The notes under the pieces are model-generated. The model worked only from the letters and a program-made list of their open reading frames with translations. It was not told where the DNA came from and made no database searches. A stretch of DNA of 64,000 nt from Octadecabacter dasysiphoniae (GTDB taxonomy: Bacteria > Pseudomonadota > Alphaproteobacteria > Rhodobacterales > Rhodobacteraceae): positions 248,001 to 312,000 of the forward strand of contig NZ_JAKGAQ010000003.1 in NCBI RefSeq assembly GCF_021532615.1, read 5' to 3'. This document shows, one piece after another, positions 56,060 to 64,000 of this stretch. The position numbers were made by a program, and so were the translations under genes. The first letter of the stretch is position 1. The number at the start of each line of letters is the position of its first letter.

Positions 56060-56152
56060 GACGGGCCTTTGGCGTTGAAAATTCAAGCGCGGGCTTTGTC
56101 ATGGCCGTGGGGTATTGGAAAGGGCAGCGCGGGACCGTCGGCCAGTTTTGGC

Positions 56153-57646
56153 TTATTCGGCGGCTGTCTTCATCTCGAACCCTTGGTCGAGCATATCAGC
56201 AGGTTTCACGGGATATTCGCCGCTAAAGCAGGCGTCACAGTATTTCGGGGCGTTTTTGTCGCGCCCTTTGGCTTCGCCGACAGCGCGGTACAACCCGTCA
56301 AGCGAGATGAATTTGAGGGAGTCGACGCCAAGATGATCGCGCATTTCTTCCTCTGACATCGTCGCGGCCAGCAGTTTTTCGCGCTGGGGCGTGTCGACAC
56401 CGTAAAAGCAGGGCCAGGCGGTCGGGGGGCTCGCGATGCGGAAATGAACCTCTGCTGCGCCTGCCTCAAGGATCATTTCTTTGATCTTGCGCGATGTCGT
56501 GCCACGCACAACGCTGTCATCAACCAGAATGATCCGTTTGTTTTTGACCAACGCGCGGTTCACGTTGAGCTTCAGACGCACACCCATATTGCGAATAGAT
56601 TCGCTGGGTTCAATAAACGTGCGGCCCATATATTGGTTACGGATGATCCCCATGGCGTAGGGAATGCCGGATTCCAGTGAAAAACCGATGGCCGCTGGTG
56701 TGCCGGAATCTGGAACAGGGCACACAAGATCCGCATCGACAGGGTTTTCCTTGGCCAGTTCGCGGCCAATGTTTTCGCGGGTTTCATAGACGCTGCGCCC
56801 GCCAAGGATGCTGTCAGGGCGGCTGAAATAGACGTGTTCGAAGATGCAGAACCGCGATTTGGCGCGGCGGAACGGAAAGTGGGATTCCACACCTTTCGCC
56901 GATGCCACAACCATTTCACCCGGTTCGATTTCGCGGATGAACGTGGCGTTGATAATGTCCAGCGCGCAGGTTTCGGACGCCAGCACCCAGCCATCACCCA
57001 GCTGACCAAGGACCAGCGGGCGCACACCCAGCGGGTCACGACAGCCGATCAATTTGGTGCGGGTCATGGCGACAACGGAAAACGCGCCTTCAACCTTGCG
57101 CAGGGCTTCTTCCATGCGGTCGGGGATGTTTTGCCCCATAGACCGCGCCATCAGGTGGATGATGCATTCACTGTCAGACGACGATTGAAAGATAGACCCG
57201 CGTTCCACCAGTTCTTTGCGCAGTTGCAGTGCGTTGGTGATGTTGCCGTTGTGCGCAATCGCAGCACCGCCCATGGAAAATTCACCAAAGAACGGCTGCA
57301 CGTCACGAATCTGGGTCGCACCTTTGGAGCCGGACGTCGAATAACGGACATGGCCGATGCCAATCGGGCCGGGGACTGTGGCAAGGGTGCTTTCGTCGGT
57401 GAAGTTATCCCGCACGAGGCCAAAACGGCGCGCAGAGCTGAACCCTTGAGGGAAGGAATGAGTGACGATGCCGCCCGCTTCTTGTCCGCGATGTTGGAGA
57501 GCATGAAGGCCAAGGGCGACGACGGAAGCTGCGTTATCAACCCCCACGACACCGAAAACGCCGCATTCTTCTTTTAATTTATCGTCATCAAAAGGATGAG
57601 CGGGTGGCATTTGGGCGCGCAGGGCGTTCGTCATATCATTGGACAC
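56153..57646 (-). CDS. purF: Amidophosphoribosyltransferase
   Basis: 497 residues: first step of purine synthesis. Ntn glutaminase with Cys28 (EECGVFGVVG), HALQHRGQEAGGI and AHNGNITNA; PRTase domain with RIILVDDSVVRGTTSRKI. GTG 57646 is favoured by GGAG 9 bases upstream; ATG 57634 is also possible and either must be trimmed to expose Cys28. In Roseobacters, purF lies near cvpA, as here. Confidence 0.93.
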   Translation of the reverse strand: MSNDMTNALRAQMPPAHPFDDDKLKEECGVFGVVGVDNAASVVALGLHALQHRGQEAGGIVTHSFPQGFSSARRFGLVRDNFTDESTLATVPGPIGIGHVRYSTSGSKGATQIRDVQPFFGEFSMGGAAIAHNGNITNALQLRKELVERGSIFQSSSDSECIIHLMARSMGQNIPDRMEEALRKVEGAFSVVAMTRTKLIGCRDPLGVRPLVLGQLGDGWVLASETCALDIINATFIREIEPGEMVVASAKGVESHFPFRRAKSRFCIFEHVYFSRPDSILGGRSVYETRENIGRELAKENPVDADLVCPVPDSGTPAAIGFSLESGIPYAMGIIRNQYMGRTFIEPSESIRNMGVRLKLNVNRALVKNKRIILVDDSVVRGTTSRKIKEMILEAGAAEVHFRIASPPTAWPCFYGVDTPQREKLLAATMSEEEMRDHLGVDSLKFISLDGLYRAVGEAKGRDKNAPKYCDACFSGEYPVKPADMLDQGFEMKTAAE

Positions 57647-57794
57647 GTGGGGCAGCTCCGAATCCGAGGAATAGCGTTGATCAGGGTTTAACGAATTGTC
57701 GTGAAAGTGTCACGGACCTATGGCGCTGATTGCAACTTGGCCTTGGCGACAGTGCATGTACGCCACTAGGGTGCCCCAAAAGAGGAGAGTTGAG

Positions 57795-58232
57795 ATGGTA
57801 GGAGCAGTCGTAGCTGCAATTATGGCGGCGTCGTTCTTCGTGCCGTGGTTTGTATTTTTTGGCAACGAAGTCGGGCCGACGATGTTGTTTGGCGACAATG
57901 GCCCACCACTTGGTGATTTGCCATGGCAGGGGTTTGCGTTTCTTGCCAGCTTTGCGGTTGCGGCGTTGGCCGCCGTTGTCGCGTTGATGCGCGGGAAGGC
58001 AGGCATCTTGATGCTGGCCGCTGGTGTTATTCCGTTCGCGTTGATTGCCCAACAGGTTATGGGCGCGCGCGATCAGATGCAGGACTATGGCCTGCCGATC
58101 CCCGAGGGCGGAAACCCGGCAGAGGCGTTCGATATGGTGCGCGATTTCGTCGCCATGGGCGTGCCGATGTATTTCATCAGCGCCGCCCTGTTGGTGGTGA
58201 TTGGTCTGTTGCGGATGTTACGCGGGGCTTAA
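57795..58232 (+). CDS. Four-helix membrane protein of unknown function
   Basis: 145 residues, hydrophobic helices at about 1-20, 45-65, 70-90 and 120-142. GAGGAG precedes ATG 57795 (MVGAVVAAIMAASFFVPW). It is the only plus-strand gene in this area, divergent from purF and convergent with cvpA (4-base overlap of stops). No family recognised. Confidence 0.75.
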   Translation: MVGAVVAAIMAASFFVPWFVFFGNEVGPTMLFGDNGPPLGDLPWQGFAFLASFAVAALAAVVALMRGKAGILMLAAGVIPFALIAQQVMGARDQMQDYGLPIPEGGNPAEAFDMVRDFVAMGVPMYFISAALLVVIGLLRMLRGA

Positions 58233-58819
58233 TTGTCTGCGGGGGCTGCTTCGATGTTTTCGGACGGTGATCCGCATTCGCCGACAAGCTGTTCGTACTG
58301 GGTTGTGATCCAGCCCAATGCTGCCTCTGGGTCGCGTTGTTCAATGCTGCCTGTCAGGTTGGAAAACACTGCAATTGCGCGGGAATTTTCAACCATTTCG
58401 ATGTTCTGGGATTCCAGCACCGTTTGGTAGACGAAGAACGCAACGGCCACCAAAAGAATGCCGCGCAATGCGCCGAACAAAAAGCCCAAGCCTTGGTCAA
58501 GGCCGCCAAGCGCTGAGCGTTGAATGAGGCTGGAAAACAGCGGCGTGAAAATCGACACGATCACCAGAACCACCGCAAAGACGGCGGCGAACGCGGCGAT
58601 GACGGACAATTCGCAGCTGTCGCCGATGAATTCACCAATCAGCGGGATTTGACGCACAAGCGGCGTGACCTGATCGGCAAAGATAAACGCCATGAAGGTC
58701 GCCAAGATCCAGCCCATGATCGCCAAGGCTTCGCGCACAAACCCGCGTGAATAGGCCAGAAGCGCTGACAGAATGATGATAATGGCGACTGCGCCGTCGA
58801 TAATGGTGAAATCGCCCAT
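58229..58819 (-). CDS. cvpA: CvpA family protein
   Basis: 196 residues, four N-terminal transmembrane helices (TIIDGAVAIIIILSALLAYS, then SRGFVREALAIMGWILATFM) and an acidic C-terminal tail. The family is associated with colicin V production and often sits with purF, as here. ATG 58819 lies 18 bp downstream of the radA stop. Confidence 0.9.
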   Translation of the reverse strand: MGDFTIIDGAVAIIIILSALLAYSRGFVREALAIMGWILATFMAFIFADQVTPLVRQIPLIGEFIGDSCELSVIAAFAAVFAVVLVIVSIFTPLFSSLIQRSALGGLDQGLGFLFGALRGILLVAVAFFVYQTVLESQNIEMVENSRAIAVFSNLTGSIEQRDPEAALGWITTQYEQLVGECGSPSENIEAAPADN

Positions 58820-58837
58820 GAGGATCGTCCTGCCTTC

Positions 58838-60214
58838 TTATTGAGGCGACTGTGCCCCGAATATTTGTTCTATGAAGCTGTGAAGATCGCTGAATTCGCG
58901 TAGATCGACACCGCTGTCCCCGCCGCGTTTTGCGCGCACCGGAGTGATTGCGGAGGTAAAACCAAGTTTTGAGGCTTCTTTCAACCGATTTTCCGTCTGG
59001 GGGGCCGGACGCAGGGCGCCAGACAGGCTGATTTCGCCAAAAACAACACACTCTTTAGGGATTGCACTGTCTTCGCGGGCGGAAACCAGCGCAGCGGCGA
59101 CGGCCAGATCAGCCGCCGGTTCGGACACGCGCAGGCCACCGGCGACGTTCAGGTACACATCCAGGCCCGTAAACGGGATGCCCGCACGGGATTCGAGGAC
59201 CGCGAGGATCATCGCGAGGCGTGACCCATCCCAGCCGACAACCGTGCGCCGCGCTTGCGGTGTAGGGGACGGGGACACGAGCGCCTGAAATTCGCACAAA
59301 ACGGGCCGGGACCCTTCGATGCCGGAAAACACGACCGAACCGGGGGCGGGATCACCGCGTTCGGACAAAAACAGTGCTGAGGGGTTCTTGACCTCGGCCA
59401 GTCCTTTGCCCGTCATTTCAAACACACCGATTTCATCCGCTGGACCAAAACGGTTTTTGACGGCGCGCAGAATGCGGAACTGGTGGCCGCGTTCGCCTTC
59501 AAAATAGAGCACCGTGTCGACCATATGTTCGACCACCCGCGGCCCGGCAATTTGCCCGTCTTTTGTGACGTGGCCAACCATGACGATGGCGATGCCGTTG
59601 CGTTTGGCAAAAGTCGTAAGTTCATGGGCGGCGGATCGCACTTGGCTGACCGAACCCGGCGCGGCCTCAACGGTATCGAGCCACATGGTCTGGATGGAAT
59701 CGATGATGACGAAATCGGGTTTTTCGGCCTCAAGCGTTGTCAGGATATCGCGCAGGTTGGTTTCCGAGGCGAGCTTCACAGGGCTTTCCGTCAGCCCCAG
59801 ACGACGCGCGCGCATTTGCACTTGGGACGCGGATTCTTCGCCCGAGATATAGAGAACCTTCAACCCGTTGCGCGCGAACCGCGCTGCGGCCTGCAACAAC
59901 AGGGTCGATTTGCCGATGCCCGGATCACCCCCCACAAGGATCGCGGAAGCCTTGACCAGACCACCGCCCAATGTGCGGTCCAATTCACCGACGCCGGACA
60001 ACGTGCGCGGTGGTTCTTTTTCTTCGCTTGCCAGATCGGTCAGGTCGATCTGCTTGCCGCGCAGACCGCCCATGGATTTCTTGGACTTCGGGCCGCTCGA
60101 AAGGGGCTTAACCTCTTCGATGGTGTTCCATGCTTCACAAGCGTCGCAACGCCCTGACCATTTGGTGAAGGATGCATTGCATGCGGTGCAGGTGAAGGTG
60201 GTGTCTTTGGCCAT
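58838..60214 (-). CDS. radA: DNA repair protein RadA
   Basis: 458 residues. Zinc finger FTCTACNASF...SGRCDACEAW, RecA-like core with GGDPGIGKSTLLLQ, RadA-specific KNRFGPADE and a C-terminal Lon-like domain. Acts in branch migration during recombination. ATG 60214 with AAGG 5 bases upstream; a GTG two codons earlier is less likely. Confidence 0.96.
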   Translation of the reverse strand: MAKDTTFTCTACNASFTKWSGRCDACEAWNTIEEVKPLSSGPKSKKSMGGLRGKQIDLTDLASEEKEPPRTLSGVGELDRTLGGGLVKASAILVGGDPGIGKSTLLLQAAARFARNGLKVLYISGEESASQVQMRARRLGLTESPVKLASETNLRDILTTLEAEKPDFVIIDSIQTMWLDTVEAAPGSVSQVRSAAHELTTFAKRNGIAIVMVGHVTKDGQIAGPRVVEHMVDTVLYFEGERGHQFRILRAVKNRFGPADEIGVFEMTGKGLAEVKNPSALFLSERGDPAPGSVVFSGIEGSRPVLCEFQALVSPSPTPQARRTVVGWDGSRLAMILAVLESRAGIPFTGLDVYLNVAGGLRVSEPAADLAVAAALVSAREDSAIPKECVVFGEISLSGALRPAPQTENRLKEASKLGFTSAITPVRAKRGGDSGVDLREFSDLHSFIEQIFGAQSPQ

Positions 60215-60257
60215 GTTCACCTTTTGGTCTTTATTCGCCCGTTTCGCAAGGGGCGGT

Positions 60258-61193
60258 TTACGTGGACAGTTCGCGCAAGAACTGCAGCACCGTGGGCGAT
60301 GTCAGCGCGACAAGGTGCGAATTGCCAGCGTCTTGGATGCCAGACAGGTCCACGACCCGAAAACCCTGTGCTTCGTATTTATCGACATTGGCAGCAGCGC
60401 CGACGCGGTTTGTGGATTGCGATACGAGGGCAGAGACCCGCAGCGCGGGGTCATTCCCCGAAACCACCAGAAGCGCATTTTTCGGCAGGGGCGATATGTC
60501 GGCGACTTGCGTGTCAAACACGTCGGGCGCGATGTCAGGTTGCAACAAGACAAGACTATCAAGGACAACGGGGCGGTTTTGCAAACGCATCCGCACCAGG
60601 GCCTCCATGGCCAAAAGACAGCCCAAAGAATGGGCGATCACAGTCACGGGGCCGCCCCAGATGCGGCCCAATCGCAGGAACAATTCCTCGAGCGATGTGC
60701 GCGCCTGAAGGGCGCTGTCGCGGTCAAACAGGTAGCCGCGTGTGGTGGCCGCGGACGGCCAGACAAATGACATTTGCGGGCCACGCAGCCCCGTGTCTTG
60801 CACCATTTGCGCCTGACGATAGACGGCTTCGGCGGCGGTGTTGTTGAAACCGTGGACCCAGATCACAAGCGGATCACGCCCAGCAGGGCCAAGGGCGCGT
60901 TTCAATTCAGCGTCACTGGATAATTGGCGTTCGCGTATCAGCGCGAAGGCATCGGCGCCCTTTACGGGCACATCGCCGGGCGCGCGGTTTCGTGGAACGG
61001 CAATGTCGAGGTCATAAAAATTCACCCCTTCGATCCGTTCACTTGATTGGGGCGACGCGCGGTTGGTGGCCATCAAGATGGGCTGCATATCAAACGCTGT
61101 GCTCGCCAAGGGGGGCGTGAACTGGCCCCGCGCCATGCAGCCCGACATCAGCGCCGCAGCGCTTGTCGCCAAAAAGGCGCGCCGCTGCATCAT
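60258..61193 (-). CDS. Alpha/beta hydrolase (DUF900-like), probable Tat lipoprotein
   Basis: 311 residues. The N-terminus QRRAFLATSAAALMSGC combines a twin-arginine RRxFL motif with a lipobox ending at Cys. DUF900-type fold: VHGFNNTAAEAVYRQAQM, nucleophile AHSLGCLLAMEAL, and DAGNSHLVAL supplying the His. Likely exported and membrane-anchored esterase or amidase. Two ATGs overlap (61193 and 61190); the first is also the PqiA-like stop overlap. Confidence 0.85.
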   Translation of the reverse strand: MMQRRAFLATSAAALMSGCMARGQFTPPLASTAFDMQPILMATNRASPQSSERIEGVNFYDLDIAVPRNRAPGDVPVKGADAFALIRERQLSSDAELKRALGPAGRDPLVIWVHGFNNTAAEAVYRQAQMVQDTGLRGPQMSFVWPSAATTRGYLFDRDSALQARTSLEELFLRLGRIWGGPVTVIAHSLGCLLAMEALVRMRLQNRPVVLDSLVLLQPDIAPDVFDTQVADISPLPKNALLVVSGNDPALRVSALVSQSTNRVGAAANVDKYEAQGFRVVDLSGIQDAGNSHLVALTSPTVLQFLRELST

Positions 61194-61642
61194 TGTGATG
61201 TCATTCTAACGTGGCGCGCCGTGAGGATTGAGATAACGATCGAAGCCACAACGCAGCCCGTGAACAAATACAGCCCCCAACCGCCTTCGACGGTGACGCG
61301 GCCCGCGCCTTTGACGACGACCACATACAGCGCGATGAGGAAAATATCGGCCATCGCCAATTTGCCAAGATAGCCGAGCACAGGCAGAACCTTGTCTTTC
61401 AACAAATCAAAATGCACCAGCGCCAGCCCGATGGTTTTCAGATAGGGCGCAAAAATCGCAAAGGCCGTGACGACAAGGGCGAGAAATACATCGCTGCCCC
61501 AAAGGCTTTGCAGGCCCGAAATGACCGAGATCTCGTCCATGCCAAAAAAGGGAAGTAACGCGGCACGCAGCAAGGGCGCGAACCATGCGATGGGAAACAG
61601 GATCAAAAGGGAAATGTTGGCGATGCGCAGGGCGTTTAGCAT
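61190..61642 (-). CDS. PqiA-like (paraquat-inducible protein A) membrane protein
   Basis: 150 residues, four transmembrane helices: about 8-28, 50-70, 92-112, 122-142. SGLQSLWGSDVFLALVV and LGKLAMADIFLIALYVV match the PqiA half-domain family involved in membrane-lipid transport. It is a single domain, half the size of E. coli PqiA. Stop overlaps the hydrolase start. Confidence 0.75.
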   Translation of the reverse strand: MLNALRIANISLLILFPIAWFAPLLRAALLPFFGMDEISVISGLQSLWGSDVFLALVVTAFAIFAPYLKTIGLALVHFDLLKDKVLPVLGYLGKLAMADIFLIALYVVVVKGAGRVTVEGGWGLYLFTGCVVASIVISILTARHVRMTSQ

Positions 61643-61699
61643 AGGGGCGTCCTTTGGGTGTTGACCCTATTTGGCCATGCTAAAGCGATGCCGCAAGAC

Positions 61700-62338
61700 T
61701 TAGTCGTCACCGCACGGAATACGATCCGCCGTTTGTGTCCCCAGCACACGGTCCAGAAAACCCGCCCCATCGCGTACCGTCTGTTCCACACCGTCTGAAA
61801 TACGGGCATCCGCCTGCGCACACAGCTTTTCCGCCAATGTGGCCTCGTGGCGTTCGGATGAAAATGCGCTGATGATGCCGACGACCAGCACAAGCAGAAC
61901 CAGCCCTGCGACGATGCGCGACGAATGGATCGTGGGGGTTGTCTGGATCGGGCCTGTGTCCTTTGGCGTTACCGGGCGGTCCGGTTCAAAGGCGTGGCGC
62001 GTGTTGTCGGGGACATAATTGGCCTTGTCCAATTCACGCATCGCAATGCCGACCAGCAGCAAGACCATGGCCCCCACAACGATCTGCCATTGAAATATGG
62101 GTGTCAGGGCGGGGGTGTAAAACGCCGGAACCATGGCGCGAATAATCCCGAACAGCAGATAGGCCCCCATCGAAATGGACAACCAAGCGCCAAAATTGCG
62201 CATGGCTTCGAAATGGTTCACTAGCCAGGTCTGGGATAAGATAAGCCCGATGGTGCGGATGATCAGGCGGATAATGCCGTACAGAAGTCGAACAAACAGT
62301 TCGAAAATCCCAGCGAATATGTCCCCGATTCCGTCCAA
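61700..62338 (-). CDS. Hypothetical membrane protein
   Basis: 212 residues. Three or four hydrophobic helices (about 8-35, 50-70, 82-102, 143-163), then a soluble tail with two cysteines (CAQADARI and RIPCGDD). TTG 62338 is used because the ORF follows the previous stop by 3 bases, but no clear ribosome site is visible. No family recognised; likely cotranscribed with the upstream gene. Confidence 0.65.
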   Translation of the reverse strand: MDGIGDIFAGIFELFVRLLYGIIRLIIRTIGLILSQTWLVNHFEAMRNFGAWLSISMGAYLLFGIIRAMVPAFYTPALTPIFQWQIVVGAMVLLLVGIAMRELDKANYVPDNTRHAFEPDRPVTPKDTGPIQTTPTIHSSRIVAGLVLLVLVVGIISAFSSERHEATLAEKLCAQADARISDGVEQTVRDGAGFLDRVLGTQTADRIPCGDD

Positions 62339-62341
62339 AGG

Positions 62342-63100
62342 TTATTCTGCGGCGGGTTTTTGGGGCAGGGGCACGATGTCTGCGCTTTCTTTGCCCAACG
62401 TGTATCCAAGGGCCGGCAAAGTCGCCTCTAGCTGTTCTTCAAGCTGGGACAGTTGGGATGCAACGACGCTTTCCTCAAGCTCGACCTGCTGGGACCATTT
62501 GCGAATGTCGCGTAGGGCGTGGTGGGCTTCGACGATCAGCTGCTGCTGACGCTCTGCTTCTTCCTGACGCTGCTTCAGGAATGTTTTGGCGCGGACGACT
62601 TTTTCATCGTTGTAAATATCGGACAATTCGCGTGACTGGTGTGACATCTGCGCAGCCAGTTCCAGAACAGCGGGTTCCAGCGAATCCAGATCAGGGTGAT
62701 CACGCAAATACGCGAGGCGTTCGCGCACGGCATCAAATTCAGAACTCATGGTGAACACACCGGCGCGATCCGCCGTATGGCACAGGTGATACGCGCGCGC
62801 GACATCTTCCATGCTGAGTTTGAAATTCCGATGAGAGCGTTCAAGCGACATGATGCGCCCCGCGCTGGGCATGAAGAAAAACAAAGACGCGAGGATTATC
62901 GTGACAACAATCTGGGTCATCATTCCCGCATTCGGGATGAAGATATCGCCAAAGGTCGCCGTAAACGTGAGCCAAGGGACAAAGCCAAAGGAAGAGGCCG
63001 CAGTGTAGGCAATCGCGCTGAGCCCGATCACAGCGATCAGAACCATGGAAACAAAATGCAAAACACGGTGGCCACGTGCCACCAAAGAACGATCAGACAC
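62342..63100 (-). CDS. Membrane-anchored coiled-coil protein
   Basis: 252 residues. Two N-terminal transmembrane helices (about 15-37 and 62-78), then a long charged helical region (100-225, rich in Gln, Glu, Arg, as in RAKTFLKQRQEEAERQQQ), predicted coiled coil. GTG 63100 preceded by GGGGGG. Some homologues are annotated DNA repair protein, but nothing in the sequence supports it. Function unknown. Confidence 0.75.
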   Translation of the reverse strand: MSDRSLVARGHRVLHFVSMVLIAVIGLSAIAYTAASSFGFVPWLTFTATFGDIFIPNAGMMTQIVVTIILASLFFFMPSAGRIMSLERSHRNFKLSMEDVARAYHLCHTADRAGVFTMSSEFDAVRERLAYLRDHPDLDSLEPAVLELAAQMSHQSRELSDIYNDEKVVRAKTFLKQRQEEAERQQQLIVEAHHALRDIRKWSQQVELEESVVASQLSQLEEQLEATLPALGYTLGKESADIVPLPQKPAAE

Positions 63101-63459
63101 GAATAACCCCCCAGGCGTTGATGTCTTAAATATGGTTAAAGTATCTTAGGCGGGATGTTGCCGACGATATAGGGGAATTTTGAGAAACCCCAATCATGGG
63201 CACAATTATCAGAACAATATCATGGTATTGGCGGGACTATCCCCAAAACAGGTGGTTATCATCGCTTGTATGCGCTGCCCAAGCACCAGTGCAATTTCAC
63301 GATGTGGTGGACATGGTTCCCGAAACTGCGCACATTTGGGCATCGCTACCTTTGGTGGGGGGCGGCGTGCCGAACAAGACAACCCACCGATTCGCCCGAT
63401 AGCACAAAGCCCCCGCAGCGCCGGAGGGATCATTGACGAAAGTCGGGTGTCGCAGCGCC
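63101..63459. other. 359-bp region without a confident gene
   Basis: Only short ORFs without ribosome sites are present on either strand, the longest being about 114 codons on the plus strand with no family match. I see no repeat, tRNA fold or strong promoter beyond GGGGGG leading into the GTG of the coiled-coil gene. It may hold decayed coding sequence. Confidence 0.5.
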
Positions 63460-63843
63460 CTACAAACCGAAGTTTGTGTTCGACAACTCATACGCCCAAA
63501 AGAGCGCACCGCCGAGTGCCATGATCCCGATTATTGCTGCAGCGATCGGCGCACCACGATCTGGCAAAGGCATCAACAAGGCAGCTGTGCCTAGCGTCGC
63601 GATGGTACCGATTGCGCCCAGAACGACGACGAAACCCGGTTCAAGAATAATGGGCGAAATGGGCAAAACACTTGCGATGACTGCCAACGCCGCGCCGCTT
63701 ATCGGCAGGCTGGCGATTGTCCATATCACCAGCTTGGCGCGTTTCGGGCGGACGTCGCGCAGCATCCAGGCAGAGCTGAAAAACATCACTGCAGCGAGCG
63801 GGGGACCGAGGTAAACCACTGCAATAACAACGAAAATGTCCAC
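63460..63843 (-). CDS. Small membrane protein of unknown function
   Basis: 127 residues with about four hydrophobic helices (MDIFVVIAVVYLGPPLAAVM, then LVIWTIASLPISGAALAVIA and later two more). GTG 63843 has GGAAGGG 6 bases upstream. It starts 21 bp after the following small gene's stop. No family recognised. Confidence 0.65.
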   Translation of the reverse strand: MDIFVVIAVVYLGPPLAAVMFFSSAWMLRDVRPKRAKLVIWTIASLPISGAALAVIASVLPISPIILEPGFVVVLGAIGTIATLGTAALLMPLPDRGAPIAAAIIGIMALGGALFWAYELSNTNFGL

Positions 63844-63864
63844 GTCATACCCTTCCAGAAAAGA

Positions 63865-64000
63865 TCAGTATGACCAGTCGGCCTGACCCAAAGCATAGAT
63901 GTACGCGCTAACCAAACCGACCACGCCAACAATGACAATCAGGCTGATGATTACAATGACCCGCGCCCACCGCTTGTCGTGTTTCCATCCCTGCACAGTA
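63865..64000 (-). CDS. Small single-span membrane protein (possibly partial)
   Basis: The reading frame ends at TGA 63865-63867 and is open to the window edge. Its visible product includes WKHDKRWARVIVIISLIVIV, then a hydrophobic stretch, and ends ALGQADWSY; it reads as a basic N-terminus, one membrane helix and a short tail. A GTG at 63996 could be the true start, but upstream sequence is outside the window. Confidence 0.45.
   Translation of the reverse strand, partial: TVQGWKHDKRWARVIVIISLIVIVGVVGLVSAYIYALGQADWSY

Noticed and set aside
63196..63402. 68-codon plus-strand ORF
   Set aside because: No ribosome site and no recognisable features; antisense potential only.
1..64000. tRNA, rRNA, insertion-sequence and prophage features
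   Set aside because: No cloverleaf, rRNA core or transposase/integrase-like frame was seen by eye; a tRNA scan would be needed to exclude short genes.

Overview
This window looks like a chromosomal segment from a Roseobacter-group alphaproteobacterium (Rhodobacteraceae). I infer this from moderately GC-rich coding DNA, a nuo (complex I) operon packed with extra small genes as in Rhodobacter, the liu leucine-catabolism order, Roseobacter-type small families (DUF5337- and DUF5333-like), and the surE-pcm-nlpD and tatABC arrangements. A genus (Loktanella/Yoonia/Octadecabacter-like) is only a guess. I see no rRNA, tRNA, CRISPR array, insertion sequence or prophage.

Layout. 1-1153 (minus): a sulfide/persulfide-type module (two YeeE/YedE half-transporters and a metallo-beta-lactamase-fold enzyme cut by the window edge). 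1205-5768 (minus): a P-loop kinase, then glmU-glmS (UDP-GlcNAc supply) tightly coupled to an AlkD-like glycosylase. 5896-8857: phosphoglycolate phosphatase, a DegT-type PLP enzyme, and an S24-like regulator divergent from a small gene. 8926-16209 (plus): a complete leucine/isovalerate degradation operon (isovaleryl-CoA dehydrogenase, methylcrotonyl-CoA carboxylase beta and alpha, HMG-CoA lyase, methylglutaconyl-CoA hydratase) with an LprI-like periplasmic protein and a membrane protein translated within it. A perfect inverted repeat precedes the operon.

16439-37388 (plus): all 14 nuo genes (A-N), interleaved with about fourteen accessory ORFs: small membrane proteins, putative lipoproteins, two tandem two-cysteine exported proteins, a helix-hairpin-helix protein paralogous to the C-terminal tail of NuoE, a SAM methyltransferase, a carboxymuconolactone-decarboxylase-like protein, and three micro-ORFs (36, 55 and 36 codons) recognised by start/stop overlaps or close packing. 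Three strong hairpins lie inside the cluster and may set expression segments. 37378-40591: birA, coaX and RNase J, ending at a bidirectional terminator facing a DEAD-box helicase gene.

40656-46800 (minus): DEAD-box helicase, two conserved hypotheticals, peptide-release factor 3, a TbpB-like lipoprotein and a Hint-domain protein. 46953-49519: an atypical SDR, an ABC ATPase and a convergent, overlapping HTH/WYL-type regulator. 49712-52272 (plus): tatABC plus a DUF815 ATPase. 52337-63865 (mainly minus): nlpD-pcm-surE, SDR, purF, cvpA, radA, a Tat-lipoprotein-like hydrolase, a PqiA-like protein and envelope proteins of unknown function.

Most genes are housekeeping. The least explained part is the accessory gene set inside the nuo operon. 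Starts were chosen by Shine-Dalgarno spacing, ATGA/GTGA overlaps and family N-termini; several genes use GTG or TTG.
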